Positions 31,890-40,987 of a DNA stretch of 41,165 nt are shown in pieces. The position numbers were made by a program, and so were the translations under genes. Origin of the DNA: Fimbriimonadales bacterium. GTDB lineage: Bacteria; Armatimonadota; Fimbriimonadia; Fimbriimonadales; Fimbriimonadaceae. Location: assembly GCA_026418055.1 (NCBI GenBank), contig JAOACB010000007.1:1-41165 (forward strand). The letters run 5' to 3'. The stretch's first letter is position 1. Each line of letters starts with the position of its first letter. The notes beneath the pieces were generated by a model. The model was given only the letters and a program-made list of their open reading frames with translations, was not told the DNA's origin and made no database searches.

Positions 31890-32690
31890 TCAGGCACGGG
31901 TCGCGGCCTTCAGCTCCGCCACCAACGTTCGGAGCGAAGCCTCCCAGTCGGGTCGGTCGCCGGTCTCGTGCAGGTGCGCCACCAGGCGGCTTCCGACGAT
32001 CGCACCGTCGGCGAACCGGCAGATGTCCCCCACGTGCTCCGGCTTCGAGACCCCGAATCCGACGCACACCGGAGTGGAGGCTCGGGCGCGCAGGTCCGAG
32101 ACCAGACGGCGAGCTTCGGCGGGAACCTCGTCGCGCGCACCGGTCACTCCCGTTCTGGACACCGCGTACACGAAGCCGCTCGCGAGCCGGGCGATGGCGT
32201 CCAAGCGTTGAGGGCTGCTGGTCGGAGCCGCCAGGAGCACGTTGGCCAAGCCTGTCCTGCGGCTCACGGCGAACCACTCGTCCATCTCCTCGGGGATCGC
32301 GTCGCAGAGGATGGTCCCGCACACGCCGACCTCAGCGGCTCGGGTTGCGAACTCCTCGGGGCCGAACCTCAGGACCGTGTTCCAATAGCCCATCAGCAGC
32401 AGCGGCACGGGGCAATCCACGCGGCTCAGGCACTCGAGGATCGCGCGCGGAGTGGTTCCCCTCTCCAAGGCTCGAAAGCTGCTGGCCTGGATCACGGGGC
32501 CGTCGGCGATCGGGTCGCTGAACGGCACGCCGATCTCCACGATGTCGGCTCCTCCCTCGGCGAGAGCGCCCAGCACCGCGGGCAGCCTGTCCAGAGCGGG
32601 ATCACCGGCCGTCACAAACGCGACCAACGCTCCTTCCCGGCGCCCCCGCAGGGCCTCGAACGTCGCCTCGAGGCGTTCGCGTCCCGTCAC
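31890..32690 (-). CDS. trpA: Tryptophan synthase alpha subunit
   Basis: The 266-residue TIM-barrel enzyme cleaves indole-3-glycerol phosphate to indole and glyceraldehyde 3-phosphate, passing indole to the beta subunit. Catalytic Glu52 (Val-Glu-Ile-Gly-Val-Pro-Phe-Ser-Asp-Pro) and Asp63 (Ile-Ala-Asp-Gly-Pro) are present. The phosphate-site motifs Gly-Phe-Gly-Val-Ser and Ala-Ile-Val-Gly-Ser-Arg are also seen. The start is a GTG at 32690 that overlaps the stop of the PrpD-family gene (GTGA), with no other trp gene in the window. trpB must lie elsewhere, so the alpha and beta genes appear separated. Confidence 0.97.
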   Translation of the reverse strand: MTGRERLEATFEALRGRREGALVAFVTAGDPALDRLPAVLGALAEGGADIVEIGVPFSDPIADGPVIQASSFRALERGTTPRAILECLSRVDCPVPLLLMGYWNTVLRFGPEEFATRAAEVGVCGTILCDAIPEEMDEWFAVSRRTGLANVLLAAPTSSPQRLDAIARLASGFVYAVSRTGVTGARDEVPAEARRLVSDLRARASTPVCVGFGVSKPEHVGDICRFADGAIVGSRLVAHLHETGDRPDWEASLRTLVAELKAATRA

Positions 32691-34060
32691 CGCTCCCCCA
32701 CCTCGGCCAAGGCGCGGAACAGAGGCTCCAAGCCGGCTTCCTCGTCCACGGCCAGCACAAGGTCCCTCAGACTTTGCGCCTTGTCCTCGCCGAGGACGGG
32801 CGCGGCGAGGGCGAGGAACTTCTCCGACACCTGTTCCGGGCTCATCGGGTTCAGGGCGTGCCCCAGCGGAGCATCGACGCGCTCCACGTACTCACGTCCT
32901 CCCACCAGCCGTACCACGACGCGGTTCGGGATGCCTCGCCTCGGGTACAGGGCATCCAGCTCCGGATCCACCGCGACCCGGAGGCGCTCCATGACCGCCT
33001 GGACCGCCGAACGCCGCCACGACTCCTCGCGGTAGCTCTGCAAGGTGGGGGGCCCGAGCACGAGAGTGTGGGCCACCAGATACGGCATGGAGTGGTCCGC
33101 GGTCTCCCGGGTCGTCGGATGCCACTTCTCCCTTTCCCCACCGATGATCTGCTCGGCCGCCGAGAAGGTCTCCACCAGCACCGCGTCGATTTCTCCCGGA
33201 TGGAAGCGCCGTCCGTGCTGCCGAACGATCCGCTCGCTCGCCTCGATGGCGCTCTGGGCGTGGTACTCCGCAGGGTGGCGCTTGATGTAGCAGCCGTGCA
33301 CCCTTCGGGCGATTCCCCGGCGAAGCGAGTCCAGACGGAACTCCCTTCCCGCGACGATCCGGAAGAAGCCGAGCGGACCCTCGAACGCCAGCTCTGGACC
33401 GTCGATGCCGTTCTCAGCCGCGAGACAGGCTTGCACGCCGTTGCGGGCCGCGTGGGCGAAGGCGCAACCCTTCCAAGCGGAGAGCGCACCGGCCCGGGTC
33501 TGGCGGAGGACGGGGCTCGTCACCGTGGCGATCGACAGGGCGTGCCTCAGACGCTCCGCGCTCAGCCCGAGAAGCAGACCGCAACCTGCCGCCACCGAGA
33601 TCGAACCGTACGTGGGGTGGTCCCATCCCTTGTCGCGCAGCATCATCGCGTCGCACAACGCGCACTGCACTTCGTACGACACCGCCATCGCGGCCAGGAG
33701 GCGGCGGCCGGAGCATCGCCTGGCCTCGGCGACCGCCATCAGCGCCGACACGTTGTCGCTCGGGTGCGCCGGCTCCATCGAGAGGTAGGTGTCGTTGAAA
33801 TCAAGCGAACGCACCGCGACGCCGTTGGCGAAGGCCGCATCCGCGACGGAGGATCTGCGCCCCGTTCGCCAAACCGTCGCCTCATCCGCCTTGCACACAC
33901 ACCGCGCGGCGGCCTCCACGCCGGGCTCGTCCATGGCGCCGATGGCGCACCCGAGCGTGTCGAGCAGGTGCAGCTTCAGGCGCAGAACGGTCTCCTTCGC
34001 GAGGCTGGCCGGCTCGATCGAGAGGGCGTAGTCCGCGAGCTCGGTGGCGAGTTCCGTCAT
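32687..34060 (-). CDS. MmgE/PrpD family protein
   Basis: The 457-residue cytoplasmic protein matches the MmgE/PrpD family, which includes 2-methylcitrate dehydratase and cis-aconitate decarboxylase. Family motifs include Leu-His-Leu-Leu-Asp-Thr-Leu-Gly-Cys-Ala-Ile-Gly, Phe-Ala-Asn-Gly-Val-Ala-Val-Arg-Ser-Leu-Asp-Phe-Asn-Asp-Thr-Tyr, His-Pro-Ser-Asp-Asn, Ala-Trp-Lys-Gly-Cys-Ala-Phe-Ala-His-Ala-Ala-Arg-Asn-Gly and Lys-Arg-His-Pro-Ala-Glu-Tyr-His-Ala-Gln-Ser. Members of this family act on different tricarboxylic acids. The substrate cannot be set here, though a methylcitrate-cycle role is possible. ATG at 34060 overlaps the stop of the upstream periplasmic protein gene, and its own stop overlaps trpA. 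Confidence 0.92.
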   Translation of the reverse strand: MTELATELADYALSIEPASLAKETVLRLKLHLLDTLGCAIGAMDEPGVEAAARCVCKADEATVWRTGRRSSVADAAFANGVAVRSLDFNDTYLSMEPAHPSDNVSALMAVAEARRCSGRRLLAAMAVSYEVQCALCDAMMLRDKGWDHPTYGSISVAAGCGLLLGLSAERLRHALSIATVTSPVLRQTRAGALSAWKGCAFAHAARNGVQACLAAENGIDGPELAFEGPLGFFRIVAGREFRLDSLRRGIARRVHGCYIKRHPAEYHAQSAIEASERIVRQHGRRFHPGEIDAVLVETFSAAEQIIGGEREKWHPTTRETADHSMPYLVAHTLVLGPPTLQSYREESWRRSAVQAVMERLRVAVDPELDALYPRRGIPNRVVVRLVGGREYVERVDAPLGHALNPMSPEQVSEKFLALAAPVLGEDKAQSLRDLVLAVDEEAGLEPLFRALAEVGER

Positions 34061-34773
34061 GGCTGTTGGCCCGGCCTCCTGAACTTCGGCCCCAGCAGCT
34101 CGTCCCACTTCCTGCGTTGCGCGGGGTTGAGAACCGCCAGGGAGTCGCGCTCCGTCGCCTGGCTCCACGTACGGATCTGCCTCTGATCGGCCGCGGCGAA
34201 GGTTTGGATCTCCCTCTGGATGCGCTGGTTGTAGTCCTCCACGTCCTTCTTGCTGGCACCCTGCTTCGGCTTCGGCACGGCGTCCAGCTGCGCCCTGCGG
34301 CGCGTTTCCAACTCTCGCACTTTCGCCTCGGCCGAGGCTCGTATCGAACGAAGCCTCTCCTGCTGCTGGGGAGTCAGCTTGAGCTCCCGGACCACCTCGG
34401 GATGCAGGATCAGCAGAACGCTCTGGGACTGCAGCGTGAGCTGACGGAGACGCGTCCTTTGGTTCGGTGTGAGCCTCGCCAGGATGCGCGCAGCCGTGGC
34501 GTCCTGAACTTTCCGCAGCTCGCGGAGAGCACCCTGTTGCTCGGCGGGAGTGTTCTTGCCGGCGAACAGCGACTGCGCCTTCTCGACGTAGGACTTGAAC
34601 TCAGCCTCGACTTGGCTGGACACCTCTTTGGAGAGCTTCAGCTCGGAACGGATCTCCGGGCTCGTCAGCAGAGTGAGGCCGATCCGCTCGATCGGCGGAG
34701 GCGCCTCCCGTTGGGCCGAAGCCACCGCTAGGGCGGCAAGGAGGGCCAAGAGAACGAAGAGGCTGCGGAGCAT
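34057..34773 (-). CDS. Spy/LTXXQ-like periplasmic helical protein
   Basis: The 238-residue product has a signal peptide (Leu-Arg-Ser-Leu-Phe-Val-Leu-Leu-Ala-Leu-Leu-Ala-Ala-Leu-Ala-Val-Ala-Ser-Ala-Gln) and an alpha-helical, charged mature part. Repeated Leu-x-x-x-Gln-x-x-x-Leu patterns occur: Leu-Thr-Pro-Asn-Gln-Arg-Thr-Arg-Leu, Leu-Thr-Pro-Gln-Gln-Gln-Glu-Arg-Leu, Leu-Asn-Pro-Ala-Gln-Arg-Arg-Lys-Trp. These recall LTXXQ motif proteins such as Spy and CpxP, periplasmic chaperones or stress sensors. ATG at 34773 is preferred. An in-frame GTG at 34788 is possible. It sits between dnaE and the PrpD-family gene in a tight run. Confidence 0.75.
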   Translation of the reverse strand: MLRSLFVLLALLAALAVASAQREAPPPIERIGLTLLTSPEIRSELKLSKEVSSQVEAEFKSYVEKAQSLFAGKNTPAEQQGALRELRKVQDATAARILARLTPNQRTRLRQLTLQSQSVLLILHPEVVRELKLTPQQQERLRSIRASAEAKVRELETRRRAQLDAVPKPKQGASKKDVEDYNQRIQREIQTFAAADQRQIRTWSQATERDSLAVLNPAQRRKWDELLGPKFRRPGQQP

Positions 34774-34792
34774 GCACCAAGGATACACGGTG

Positions 34793-37700
34793 TCAGGCGA
34801 CCTCTTCGGGCACAGCCGTCGGATCGTCGCCGTACTCCACCTCGAAGCACGCCTGCGGCAGGATCCGTCTGGCCTCCGCCAGAAAGCCGCCGTCGGGATT
34901 CACCGTGAGCCCCGTGGCGAGCGGAAGGTTCCGATCCTCGGGCACGAACTGCAGCACCACCTCGTGGAGTCCGGGGTGCCTGTCGATCGCCTCGCGGAGC
35001 GCAAGCAGCTGCCCCTCGGTGGCGCGACCGAGCGACACGACGAGTCGGTTCGGATTGAACTCCGAGGCCAGACGGTCCACCGCGTCCTCGAGGGAATCCA
35101 GCTGCTCCAGACGGCACTCGCGCCGCTCCTCGCCGTTGACCGTGAACACCCGCACCCGGCCGGTGGCCACCACCACAGCGTCCCGAACGACCATGTCCCG
35201 CACCATCGGCTGACGGAAATCCGGCACAGACCACCGCGTCTGCCCGGAGAAGTCCTCCAGCATGAACGTCAGCAGCTTGTCCCCGCTCCTCAGCGTTCGC
35301 TGTTCCACCCGCGTGATGATGCCCGCCATGCGAACCTGGGCTCCGTCCTCGAGCTCCCCCAGCGCCGAACACGGCGTGTCGGCGCGGCTCTGGAGAACCC
35401 GTTCGAGGCCCCTGAGCGGATGGTCGCTGACGTAGATGCCGAGAACCTCCTTCTCCAGGGCCAGTTGCGATGTCCGAGGCAAGGGCTCCGGGCTCGGAAG
35501 CTCGGGGAGAGGCTCGGAGTGGCCGGAGCTCTCGCCGAACAGCGACCCCTGTCCGATCACGCTGTTCCGGTGATGGGTCTCGGCGTCGGCTAGGGCCGCC
35601 TCGAGGGAGGCGAGAACCGCGGCGCGGTTCGGGTGCAACGAATCGAAGGCCCCGGCTTTGGCCAAGGCCTCCAAGGCCATCCGGTTGAGCCCGAGCTGCT
35701 TGGTTCTGCGGCAGAAATCGAACAGGTGCTGGAAGGGTCCGCGGGCCTCGCGCTCCTGAAGAACGCTCTCCATGAACCCGGTGCCGACGTTCTTGATCGC
35801 CGCCAAGCCGAAGCGGATCTTGCCGCCAACCGTCGTGAAGTCGAGGAGCGACTCGTTCACGTCCGGGGAGAGCACCTGGATGCCTCGGCGGCGAGCCTCC
35901 TCGATGAAGCTGACCACCTTGTCCTCGTTGTCGGCGTAGGTCGCCATCAGCGCGGCAAGGTACTCCACGGGGTAGTTCGCCTTCAGATAGGCCGTCTGGT
36001 AGGCGATCATCGCGTAGCACACGGCGTGCGCCTTGTTGAAGGCGTAGCCCGAGAACGGCTCCAGGTAGCTCCAGATCTGCTGCGCGGTTTCCGGGGCGAT
36101 GCCGTTCTTCGCAGTGCCCTCGAGGAACTCCGCCTGCATCGACTCGAGGTCCTCCCGCTTCTTCTTGCCCATCGCCCGGCGGAGGATGTCGCTCTTGCCG
36201 AGGGTGAATCCCGCCAGAGCCTGCACGAGCTTCAGCACCTGGTCTTGGTAGACGATCACGCCGTAGGTCTCGGCTAGGATCGGCTCCATCCGCGGATCCA
36301 GGTACTCCGGCTTGGAGCGCCCCCACTTGTTGTTGATGTAGGTGGGGATGTGGTCCATCGGACCCGGACGGAACAGCGCCACCATGGCGGCGAGCTCCCG
36401 AACGCTCCTAGGCTTGAGCTGCGTGATGTAGCGGCGCATGCCGGCGCTCTCCAGCTGGAACACCCCCGTGGTGTCGCCGTTGCCCAGCAGCTCGTAGGTC
36501 TTGTCGTCGTCCAGAGGGATTCGCTGAAGGTCGATCTCCAATCCTCTCGACAGGCGAAGGTTCTGGATGCATTTGCTCAGGACCGTGAGGTTCTTCAGCC
36601 CCAGGAAGTCCATCTTGAGCATCTGCATCTTCTCGAGGATGCCCATCTCGAAGCCGGTGACCGGCTGACCCTCCCGGGTCCGGTAGAGCGGGATGTGTTC
36701 CACCAAGGGACTCTTGGTGATCACGACTCCGGCAGCGTGGGTTCCCACCCCGCGGATCGTGCCCTCCAGGCGCATCGCCTCGTCCACGAGCGCCTTGACG
36801 CGAGGGTCGCCGTCGTACATCTGGCGGAAGTCGGGCGACTCCTCCAGGGCCTCCCTCAGCGTGATGTGCGGGCGGTTCGGAATGGTCTTGGTGATCCGGT
36901 CGGTCTCCTGCGGCGCCCAACCCCGGACCCGGCCGCAGTCCTTGATCGCCGCCTTGGCTCCCATCGTTTGGTACGTGATGATCTGGGCCACGCGGTCCTT
37001 GCCGTACCTCTCCGTGACCCACTCGATCATCTCGTGGCGCCGGGCATCCTCGAAGTCCAGATCGATGTCCGGCATCGACACACGCTCGGGGTTCAGGAAC
37101 CGCTCGAAGGTCAGGTCGTATTCGAGCGGATCCAGGTCCGTGATGCCTAGGCAGTACGAGACCAGCGAGGCCGCTGCCGAACCGCGAACCCCCATGGCGA
37201 TGCCGCTGCGCCGCGCGAACTGGGTGAACTCCCGCACCAGCAGAAAGTAGCTTTCGAAGCCCGTACGCTCGATGACCGACAGCTCGTGCTCCAGGCGTTC
37301 CCTCGCCCGGTCGTCCACCTTCCCCATACGCTCCTCGAGACCCTTCCACGCCAGCTTGCGCAGATAGCTGCGATTGGTCTCGCCCTCCGGCAGTTCCGGA
37401 TCCGGGGGCTCCGGCCTTCCAGACTCCAGGCTCACGTCGCACATCGCCGCCACGTGGGCTGTGTTGGAGAGCGCCTCGGGCACGTCCGAGAACAGCCGCG
37501 CCATCTCCTCCTGCGTCTTCACGTAGAACTGGTCGCTCTCGAAGCGGAAGCGGTCCTCGTCCGAAACTTGGTGCCCGGTTTGGATGCACAGCAAGACGTC
37601 GTGCAGCTCGGTGTCTCCCCTGCACAGGTAGTGTGCGTCGTTCGTGGCGATGAGCGGCAGGTCCAGCTCCTTGGCGATCCGCAATAGGGGCTCCCGAATC

Positions 37701-38257
37701 TGTCTCTGCTCGTGCAGGCCGTGGTCCTGCAGCTCGATGAAGAAGTTGCCGTGCCCGAAGATCTCGTCGTACATGCCTGCAAGGTACTGGGCGCGGTCGT
37801 ACCTGCCCCGCACGAGCTCTTGGCAGATCTCGCTGCCGAGGCACGCGCTGGTTCCGATGAGCCCCTCCGCGTGCCGCCTCAGCAGCTCGTGGTCGATCCT
37901 AGGGCGGCGGTAGAACCCCTCCAAGGCGGCGATGGACGTCAGCTTGCACAGGTTGCGATAGCCTTGCAGGTTCTTGGCGAGCAACAGAAGATGGAAGCTG
38001 TCCTTCTCCTCGCCCTTCGCCCTGTTCCCCAGGCCATTCGGCGCGACGTACGCCTCGACCCCCAGGATCGGCTTGATGCCCTCAGCCTTGCAGGCGTAGT
38101 AGAACTCCATGACGCCGAGCATCGCGCCGTGGTCGCTGATGGCGATCGCGGGCATGCCGAGCTCCTTCGCCCGACGAACCATATCCTTCACGCGGGTCGC
38201 TCCATCCAGGAGGCTGTACTGCGTGTGGTTGTGCAGGTGGACGAAGTCGGTACACAT
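34793..38257 (-). CDS. dnaE: DNA polymerase III alpha subunit (replicative polymerase)
   Basis: The 1154-residue protein is a full-length DnaE. The PHP domain (about 1-280) has His9-x-His11, a Ser-Asp42-His43 motif, Glu68, His89, Cys139, and Asp207-x-His209, so the metal-binding set looks complete. The polymerase core carries Pro-Asp397-Ile-Asp399-Leu-Asp401-Phe with the catalytic aspartates. Later parts include the fingers and beta-clamp-binding region and an OB-fold domain near 990-1060 (Met-Ala-Gly-Ile-Ile-Thr-Arg-Val). It should be the main chromosomal replicase. The ATG at 38257 has a weak ribosome binding site. The gene is followed after 19 nt by the Spy-like gene. Confidence 0.98.
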   Translation of the reverse strand: MCTDFVHLHNHTQYSLLDGATRVKDMVRRAKELGMPAIAISDHGAMLGVMEFYYACKAEGIKPILGVEAYVAPNGLGNRAKGEEKDSFHLLLLAKNLQGYRNLCKLTSIAALEGFYRRPRIDHELLRRHAEGLIGTSACLGSEICQELVRGRYDRAQYLAGMYDEIFGHGNFFIELQDHGLHEQRQIREPLLRIAKELDLPLIATNDAHYLCRGDTELHDVLLCIQTGHQVSDEDRFRFESDQFYVKTQEEMARLFSDVPEALSNTAHVAAMCDVSLESGRPEPPDPELPEGETNRSYLRKLAWKGLEERMGKVDDRARERLEHELSVIERTGFESYFLLVREFTQFARRSGIAMGVRGSAAASLVSYCLGITDLDPLEYDLTFERFLNPERVSMPDIDLDFEDARRHEMIEWVTERYGKDRVAQIITYQTMGAKAAIKDCGRVRGWAPQETDRITKTIPNRPHITLREALEESPDFRQMYDGDPRVKALVDEAMRLEGTIRGVGTHAAGVVITKSPLVEHIPLYRTREGQPVTGFEMGILEKMQMLKMDFLGLKNLTVLSKCIQNLRLSRGLEIDLQRIPLDDDKTYELLGNGDTTGVFQLESAGMRRYITQLKPRSVRELAAMVALFRPGPMDHIPTYINNKWGRSKPEYLDPRMEPILAETYGVIVYQDQVLKLVQALAGFTLGKSDILRRAMGKKKREDLESMQAEFLEGTAKNGIAPETAQQIWSYLEPFSGYAFNKAHAVCYAMIAYQTAYLKANYPVEYLAALMATYADNEDKVVSFIEEARRRGIQVLSPDVNESLLDFTTVGGKIRFGLAAIKNVGTGFMESVLQEREARGPFQHLFDFCRRTKQLGLNRMALEALAKAGAFDSLHPNRAAVLASLEAALADAETHHRNSVIGQGSLFGESSGHSEPLPELPSPEPLPRTSQLALEKEVLGIYVSDHPLRGLERVLQSRADTPCSALGELEDGAQVRMAGIITRVEQRTLRSGDKLLTFMLEDFSGQTRWSVPDFRQPMVRDMVVRDAVVVATGRVRVFTVNGEERRECRLEQLDSLEDAVDRLASEFNPNRLVVSLGRATEGQLLALREAIDRHPGLHEVVLQFVPEDRNLPLATGLTVNPDGGFLAEARRILPQACFEVEYGDDPTAVPEEVA

Positions 38258-38339
38258 AGATGCCCGGGAGGGAGAAGAGCGGAAGACGCCCCAAGAGTTT
38301 AGGACGAATCAGGTCCCCCAGGAGGAGCCGGCAACCGCG

Positions 38340-38720
38340 CTACCGCACAAAGTCCCTGCCATAGACCCGCAGGATGCGGCCGTCGGCCGACAGCGTCCCT
38401 TGCGAGCGCACGCGCCGGTCCGAGGATCGGCCTTCGCGGTCCGTCTCGCGCTCCGTGCCCTCGACGGAGAAGGAGCCGTTCTGCGCGGTCCACCGCCCCT
38501 GCATCTCGTAGGATCGATCCTGAGCTTGGATGCGCATCGCGAACGTTCCGTCCCGGCGCACCTCCAGGGTGCCCTGTGGCGGAACCTCCTTGCCCGGCTG
38601 GGCTTGGCGAACCATGTCCGGCGGAACGTACAGCGTCCAGACTCCCGTGGGATCCCCGGGGCCTTTCCCACAGGCGGCCAGCCACGCGACTCCGGCAAGC
38701 AGGAAGGTCAGTTTCCGCAT
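38340..38720 (-). CDS. Small lipoprotein, function unknown
   Basis: The 126-residue product has a lipoprotein signal: Met-Arg-Lys, hydrophobic segment, then Leu-Ala-Ala-Cys at about residue 17. The mature part looks like a compact beta barrel (Gly-Val-Trp-Thr-Leu-Tyr-Val, Thr-Leu-Glu-Val-Arg-Arg-Asp-Gly-Thr-Phe, Met-Gln-Gly-Arg-Trp-Thr, Gly-Ser-Phe-Ser-Val-Glu-Gly), resembling META or lipocalin-like small domains. I do not recognise the family. ATG at 38720 is chosen because GGAG lies 5 nt upstream. It overlaps the end of the debranching enzyme gene by 13 bp. Confidence 0.78.
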   Translation of the reverse strand: MRKLTFLLAGVAWLAACGKGPGDPTGVWTLYVPPDMVRQAQPGKEVPPQGTLEVRRDGTFAMRIQAQDRSYEMQGRWTAQNGSFSVEGTERETDREGRSSDRRVRSQGTLSADGRILRVYGRDFVR

Positions 38721-40612
38721 GCGGACTCCTCCGTGCATACCCTCAGCAGCTCACCCACGCTCCAAGCCTGGAAAGGACAGCCTCCCGGATTCTGCGGCTC
38801 GTCCCCGTCGTAGACCTCGGCGACGCCACCCAGCCCGCAGTCATGGATCAGATCCCGGGCGACGCGCAACACCCGCCGCACCTCTTGCCTTTCGCCGAGC
38901 AAACGGGCGAGCGCCGTGCAGTAGGGTCCCAGCAACCAAGGCCAAACGGTGCCTTGGTGGTACGCGGCGTCCAGCTCGGGCAAGGAACCTTGGAACCTGC
39001 CGCGGTACGCCGGCTCGTTCGGTCCGAGGGTTCGCAGCCCTCGCGGCGTGTACAGCTCCGCCATGACCTTGCGCAGGGCGTTCTGGGCGTTCTCTCCCTT
39101 CGCCGGACCGAACGGCAGGGCCATAGGGATCACTTGGTTGGGTCGAAGCGACGCATCCAGAGGGTCCGCGGTGTCCGCGTAGTGGCCGAGCTGCGGCAGG
39201 TAGAACTTGGTCTCGAACGAGGCCTCCGCACGATCCGCCGCGGCGAGGTACGGGGATCCGCTCTCGCCCAATCGCTCGGCGATCCAAGCCGTCGCTCGCA
39301 AGGCGTTGATCCAGAGGCCATTCACCTCCACAGGCTTGCCGTGGCGAGGAGTGACGACCCAGTCGCCGACCTTGGCGTCCATCCAAGTCAGCTGGATGCC
39401 CGGCTCGCCTTGGGTCAGCAGACCGTCCGAGGGGTCCACGCGGATGCCGTGGCGGGTGCCCTGCTGGTGCCTGCGTATGATGTCCGTCAGGCAGGCCAGG
39501 CACTCCTTGGCGAACCCCTCGTCCCAGTCCGCCTCCAGCGTGCGGAACACCGCGTTCGCGAACCAGAGCGTGGCGTCCACCGTGTTGAACTCGGCCTCGT
39601 CGGCGTTCTCCACAAAGCGGTTGGGAAGCAACCCGTCCCGAACCTGGGCCATGTAGCTTCTCAGCACGTCCTTCGCGAAGCCCACGCGGCCTGTCGCTAG
39701 GCAGAGCCCCGGCAGAGAGATCATCGTGTCTCTTCCCCAGTCCCCGAACCAAGGGTAACCGGCGATGATCGTCCTTCTCCCCGGAGCGTCCACGAGGAAC
39801 CGCTCGGCGGTCTTCCGCAGGGTCGGCCCCAGATTCCTTCCGAACTCCGTGTCCTCCCGGATCGGCGGAAGGAACGGCTCGTCGCTCTCGCCCTCCACGG
39901 AGGCCACCAGCACCGCGGATTCGCCGGGAAGCAGATCGTAGAACAGCTCGCACGGACAGAACAGGTCGTCGCGCGGGTTCAGGCCCCTCTCCGTCTCCCG
40001 AAAGTGCTCGAACCGGTAGTACCAACCTTGAACCGGCGAGCGCTGGGCTCCGTCGTGGCGGATGGACAACACGATCCCCGCGTGCTCGATCACGGTTCTG
40101 TCCTTGGGAAAGGCCAGGGCCTCGGGGTAGCTGTGCGTCTCGAGGAAGTTGCCGTGGTAGGGCTTGTGGCAGACGAGCGGCTTCAGCGTGAGGCCGAAGG
40201 GACGCTCCCCCGTGTTCCGGAAGCGGATGGTTGTGCTGTTCGCCCCGGGCCGCATGGCCACCGTCTGCTCCACGGTTGCTCCGCGGCAACGGAACACCCA
40301 GCGCACGCTGTCCTCGTAGTCGAACGACTCGATGTGCTGGTAGCCCTCGGGATGGATCGCTCCCGCGTATTGGTTCGTGGAGATCCCACTCTGGTGGCCG
40401 TCGACGTGCACGAACGCCTCGATCTTGGCGAGCAGAACCATGCGGTCCACCGGAGGCCTCACCGCGGCGACCAACAGACCATGGTACCTGCGACTGTGGA
40501 TGCCCGAGACGGTGCCCATGGCGTAGCCACCCAGGCCGTTCGTCAGCAACCACTCCCTTCGCACGGCGAATTCAAGGTTGCGGCACTTCTGCCCGTCGAG
40601 GTGGTAGGCCAT
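38708..40612 (-). CDS. Glycogen debranching enzyme (amylo-alpha-1,6-glucosidase, GH133-like)
   Basis: The 634-residue protein matches bacterial/archaeal GDE: an N-terminal domain opening with Arg-Glu-Trp-Leu-Leu-Thr-Asn-Gly-Leu-Gly-Gly-Tyr-Ala and Arg-Arg-Tyr-His-Gly-Leu-Leu-Val-Ala-Ala, and an (alpha/alpha)6 barrel with Trp-Phe-Gly-Asp-Trp-Gly-Arg-Asp-Thr (288-296), Asn-Thr-Val-Asp-Ala-Thr-Leu-Trp-Phe and Gln-Leu-Thr-Trp-Met-Asp-Ala-Lys. It removes alpha-1,6 branches from glycogen in the cytoplasm. The ATG at 40612 is preceded by GGAGG. It is first in the run ahead of the lipoprotein and dnaE. The GH15 enzyme at 26-28 kb could act on the same polymer. Confidence 0.95.
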   Translation of the reverse strand: MAYHLDGQKCRNLEFAVRREWLLTNGLGGYAMGTVSGIHSRRYHGLLVAAVRPPVDRMVLLAKIEAFVHVDGHQSGISTNQYAGAIHPEGYQHIESFDYEDSVRWVFRCRGATVEQTVAMRPGANSTTIRFRNTGERPFGLTLKPLVCHKPYHGNFLETHSYPEALAFPKDRTVIEHAGIVLSIRHDGAQRSPVQGWYYRFEHFRETERGLNPRDDLFCPCELFYDLLPGESAVLVASVEGESDEPFLPPIREDTEFGRNLGPTLRKTAERFLVDAPGRRTIIAGYPWFGDWGRDTMISLPGLCLATGRVGFAKDVLRSYMAQVRDGLLPNRFVENADEAEFNTVDATLWFANAVFRTLEADWDEGFAKECLACLTDIIRRHQQGTRHGIRVDPSDGLLTQGEPGIQLTWMDAKVGDWVVTPRHGKPVEVNGLWINALRATAWIAERLGESGSPYLAAADRAEASFETKFYLPQLGHYADTADPLDASLRPNQVIPMALPFGPAKGENAQNALRKVMAELYTPRGLRTLGPNEPAYRGRFQGSLPELDAAYHQGTVWPWLLGPYCTALARLLGERQEVRRVLRVARDLIHDCGLGGVAEVYDGDEPQNPGGCPFQAWSVGELLRVCTEESACGN

Positions 40613-40777
40613 GTCCGCCTCCTAGTATGGCCTCAATCCCGACCGCCTCCCGTTCGGGCCGGAATTCCTGCCGGGTTTGGCCCTGTCCCGAAGCATTGCC
40701 GGGTATCGGCGGAGGACCCGGCGGAAAGTTCCTCTTGGGTGGAGTGCATCCATCCAAACCCAAGGGGAGCGTGGCAC
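40613..40777. other. Divergent intergenic region with leader hairpin
   Basis: This 165-bp gap separates the debranching enzyme gene (minus) from the small gene at 40778 (plus). TTGGGT (40735-40740) can pair with ACCCAA (40758-40763), placing the start of the plus-strand ribosome binding site (AAGGGGAG) in the stem. No clear promoter boxes are visible. Confidence 0.35.
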
Positions 40778-40987
40778 GTGAGTATCGCAGAAGCACGCAG
40801 CATCGTCGGGAAGAAGGTCTGGCTCACTTGGCTGGACCGCAAGGGCTTGGAGGTGAGAAGGGCAGTGATGGTGATGGAGGCCACGTTCGTCCCTCTCTAC
40901 GGCCCTTGTCTGATCACCAGCGATGGCGACGTGGCCCTGAACAAGGTCGTGCGCTTCGAGGAATACCAAGAGGTCAGCGCGGCGTGA
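40778..40987 (+). CDS. Uncharacterised 69-residue protein
   Basis: A GTG start at 40778 follows AAGGGGAG at 8 nt, a convincing ribosome binding site. The product begins Ser-Ile-Ala-Glu-Ala-Arg-Ser-Ile-Val-Gly-Lys-Lys-Val-Trp-Leu-Thr-Trp-Leu-Asp and has alternating hydrophobic strands, suggesting a small beta-barrel (SH3 or OB-like). It has no signal peptide. I do not recognise a family. Its 3' end overlaps the convergent partial gene by 14 bp. Confidence 0.7.
   Translation: MSIAEARSIVGKKVWLTWLDRKGLEVRRAVMVMEATFVPLYGPCLITSDGDVALNKVVRFEEYQEVSAA

Noticed and set aside
35633-37687. Several 100-270-codon plus-strand frames within dnaE
   Set aside because: All are antisense to dnaE, which is intact along its whole length.
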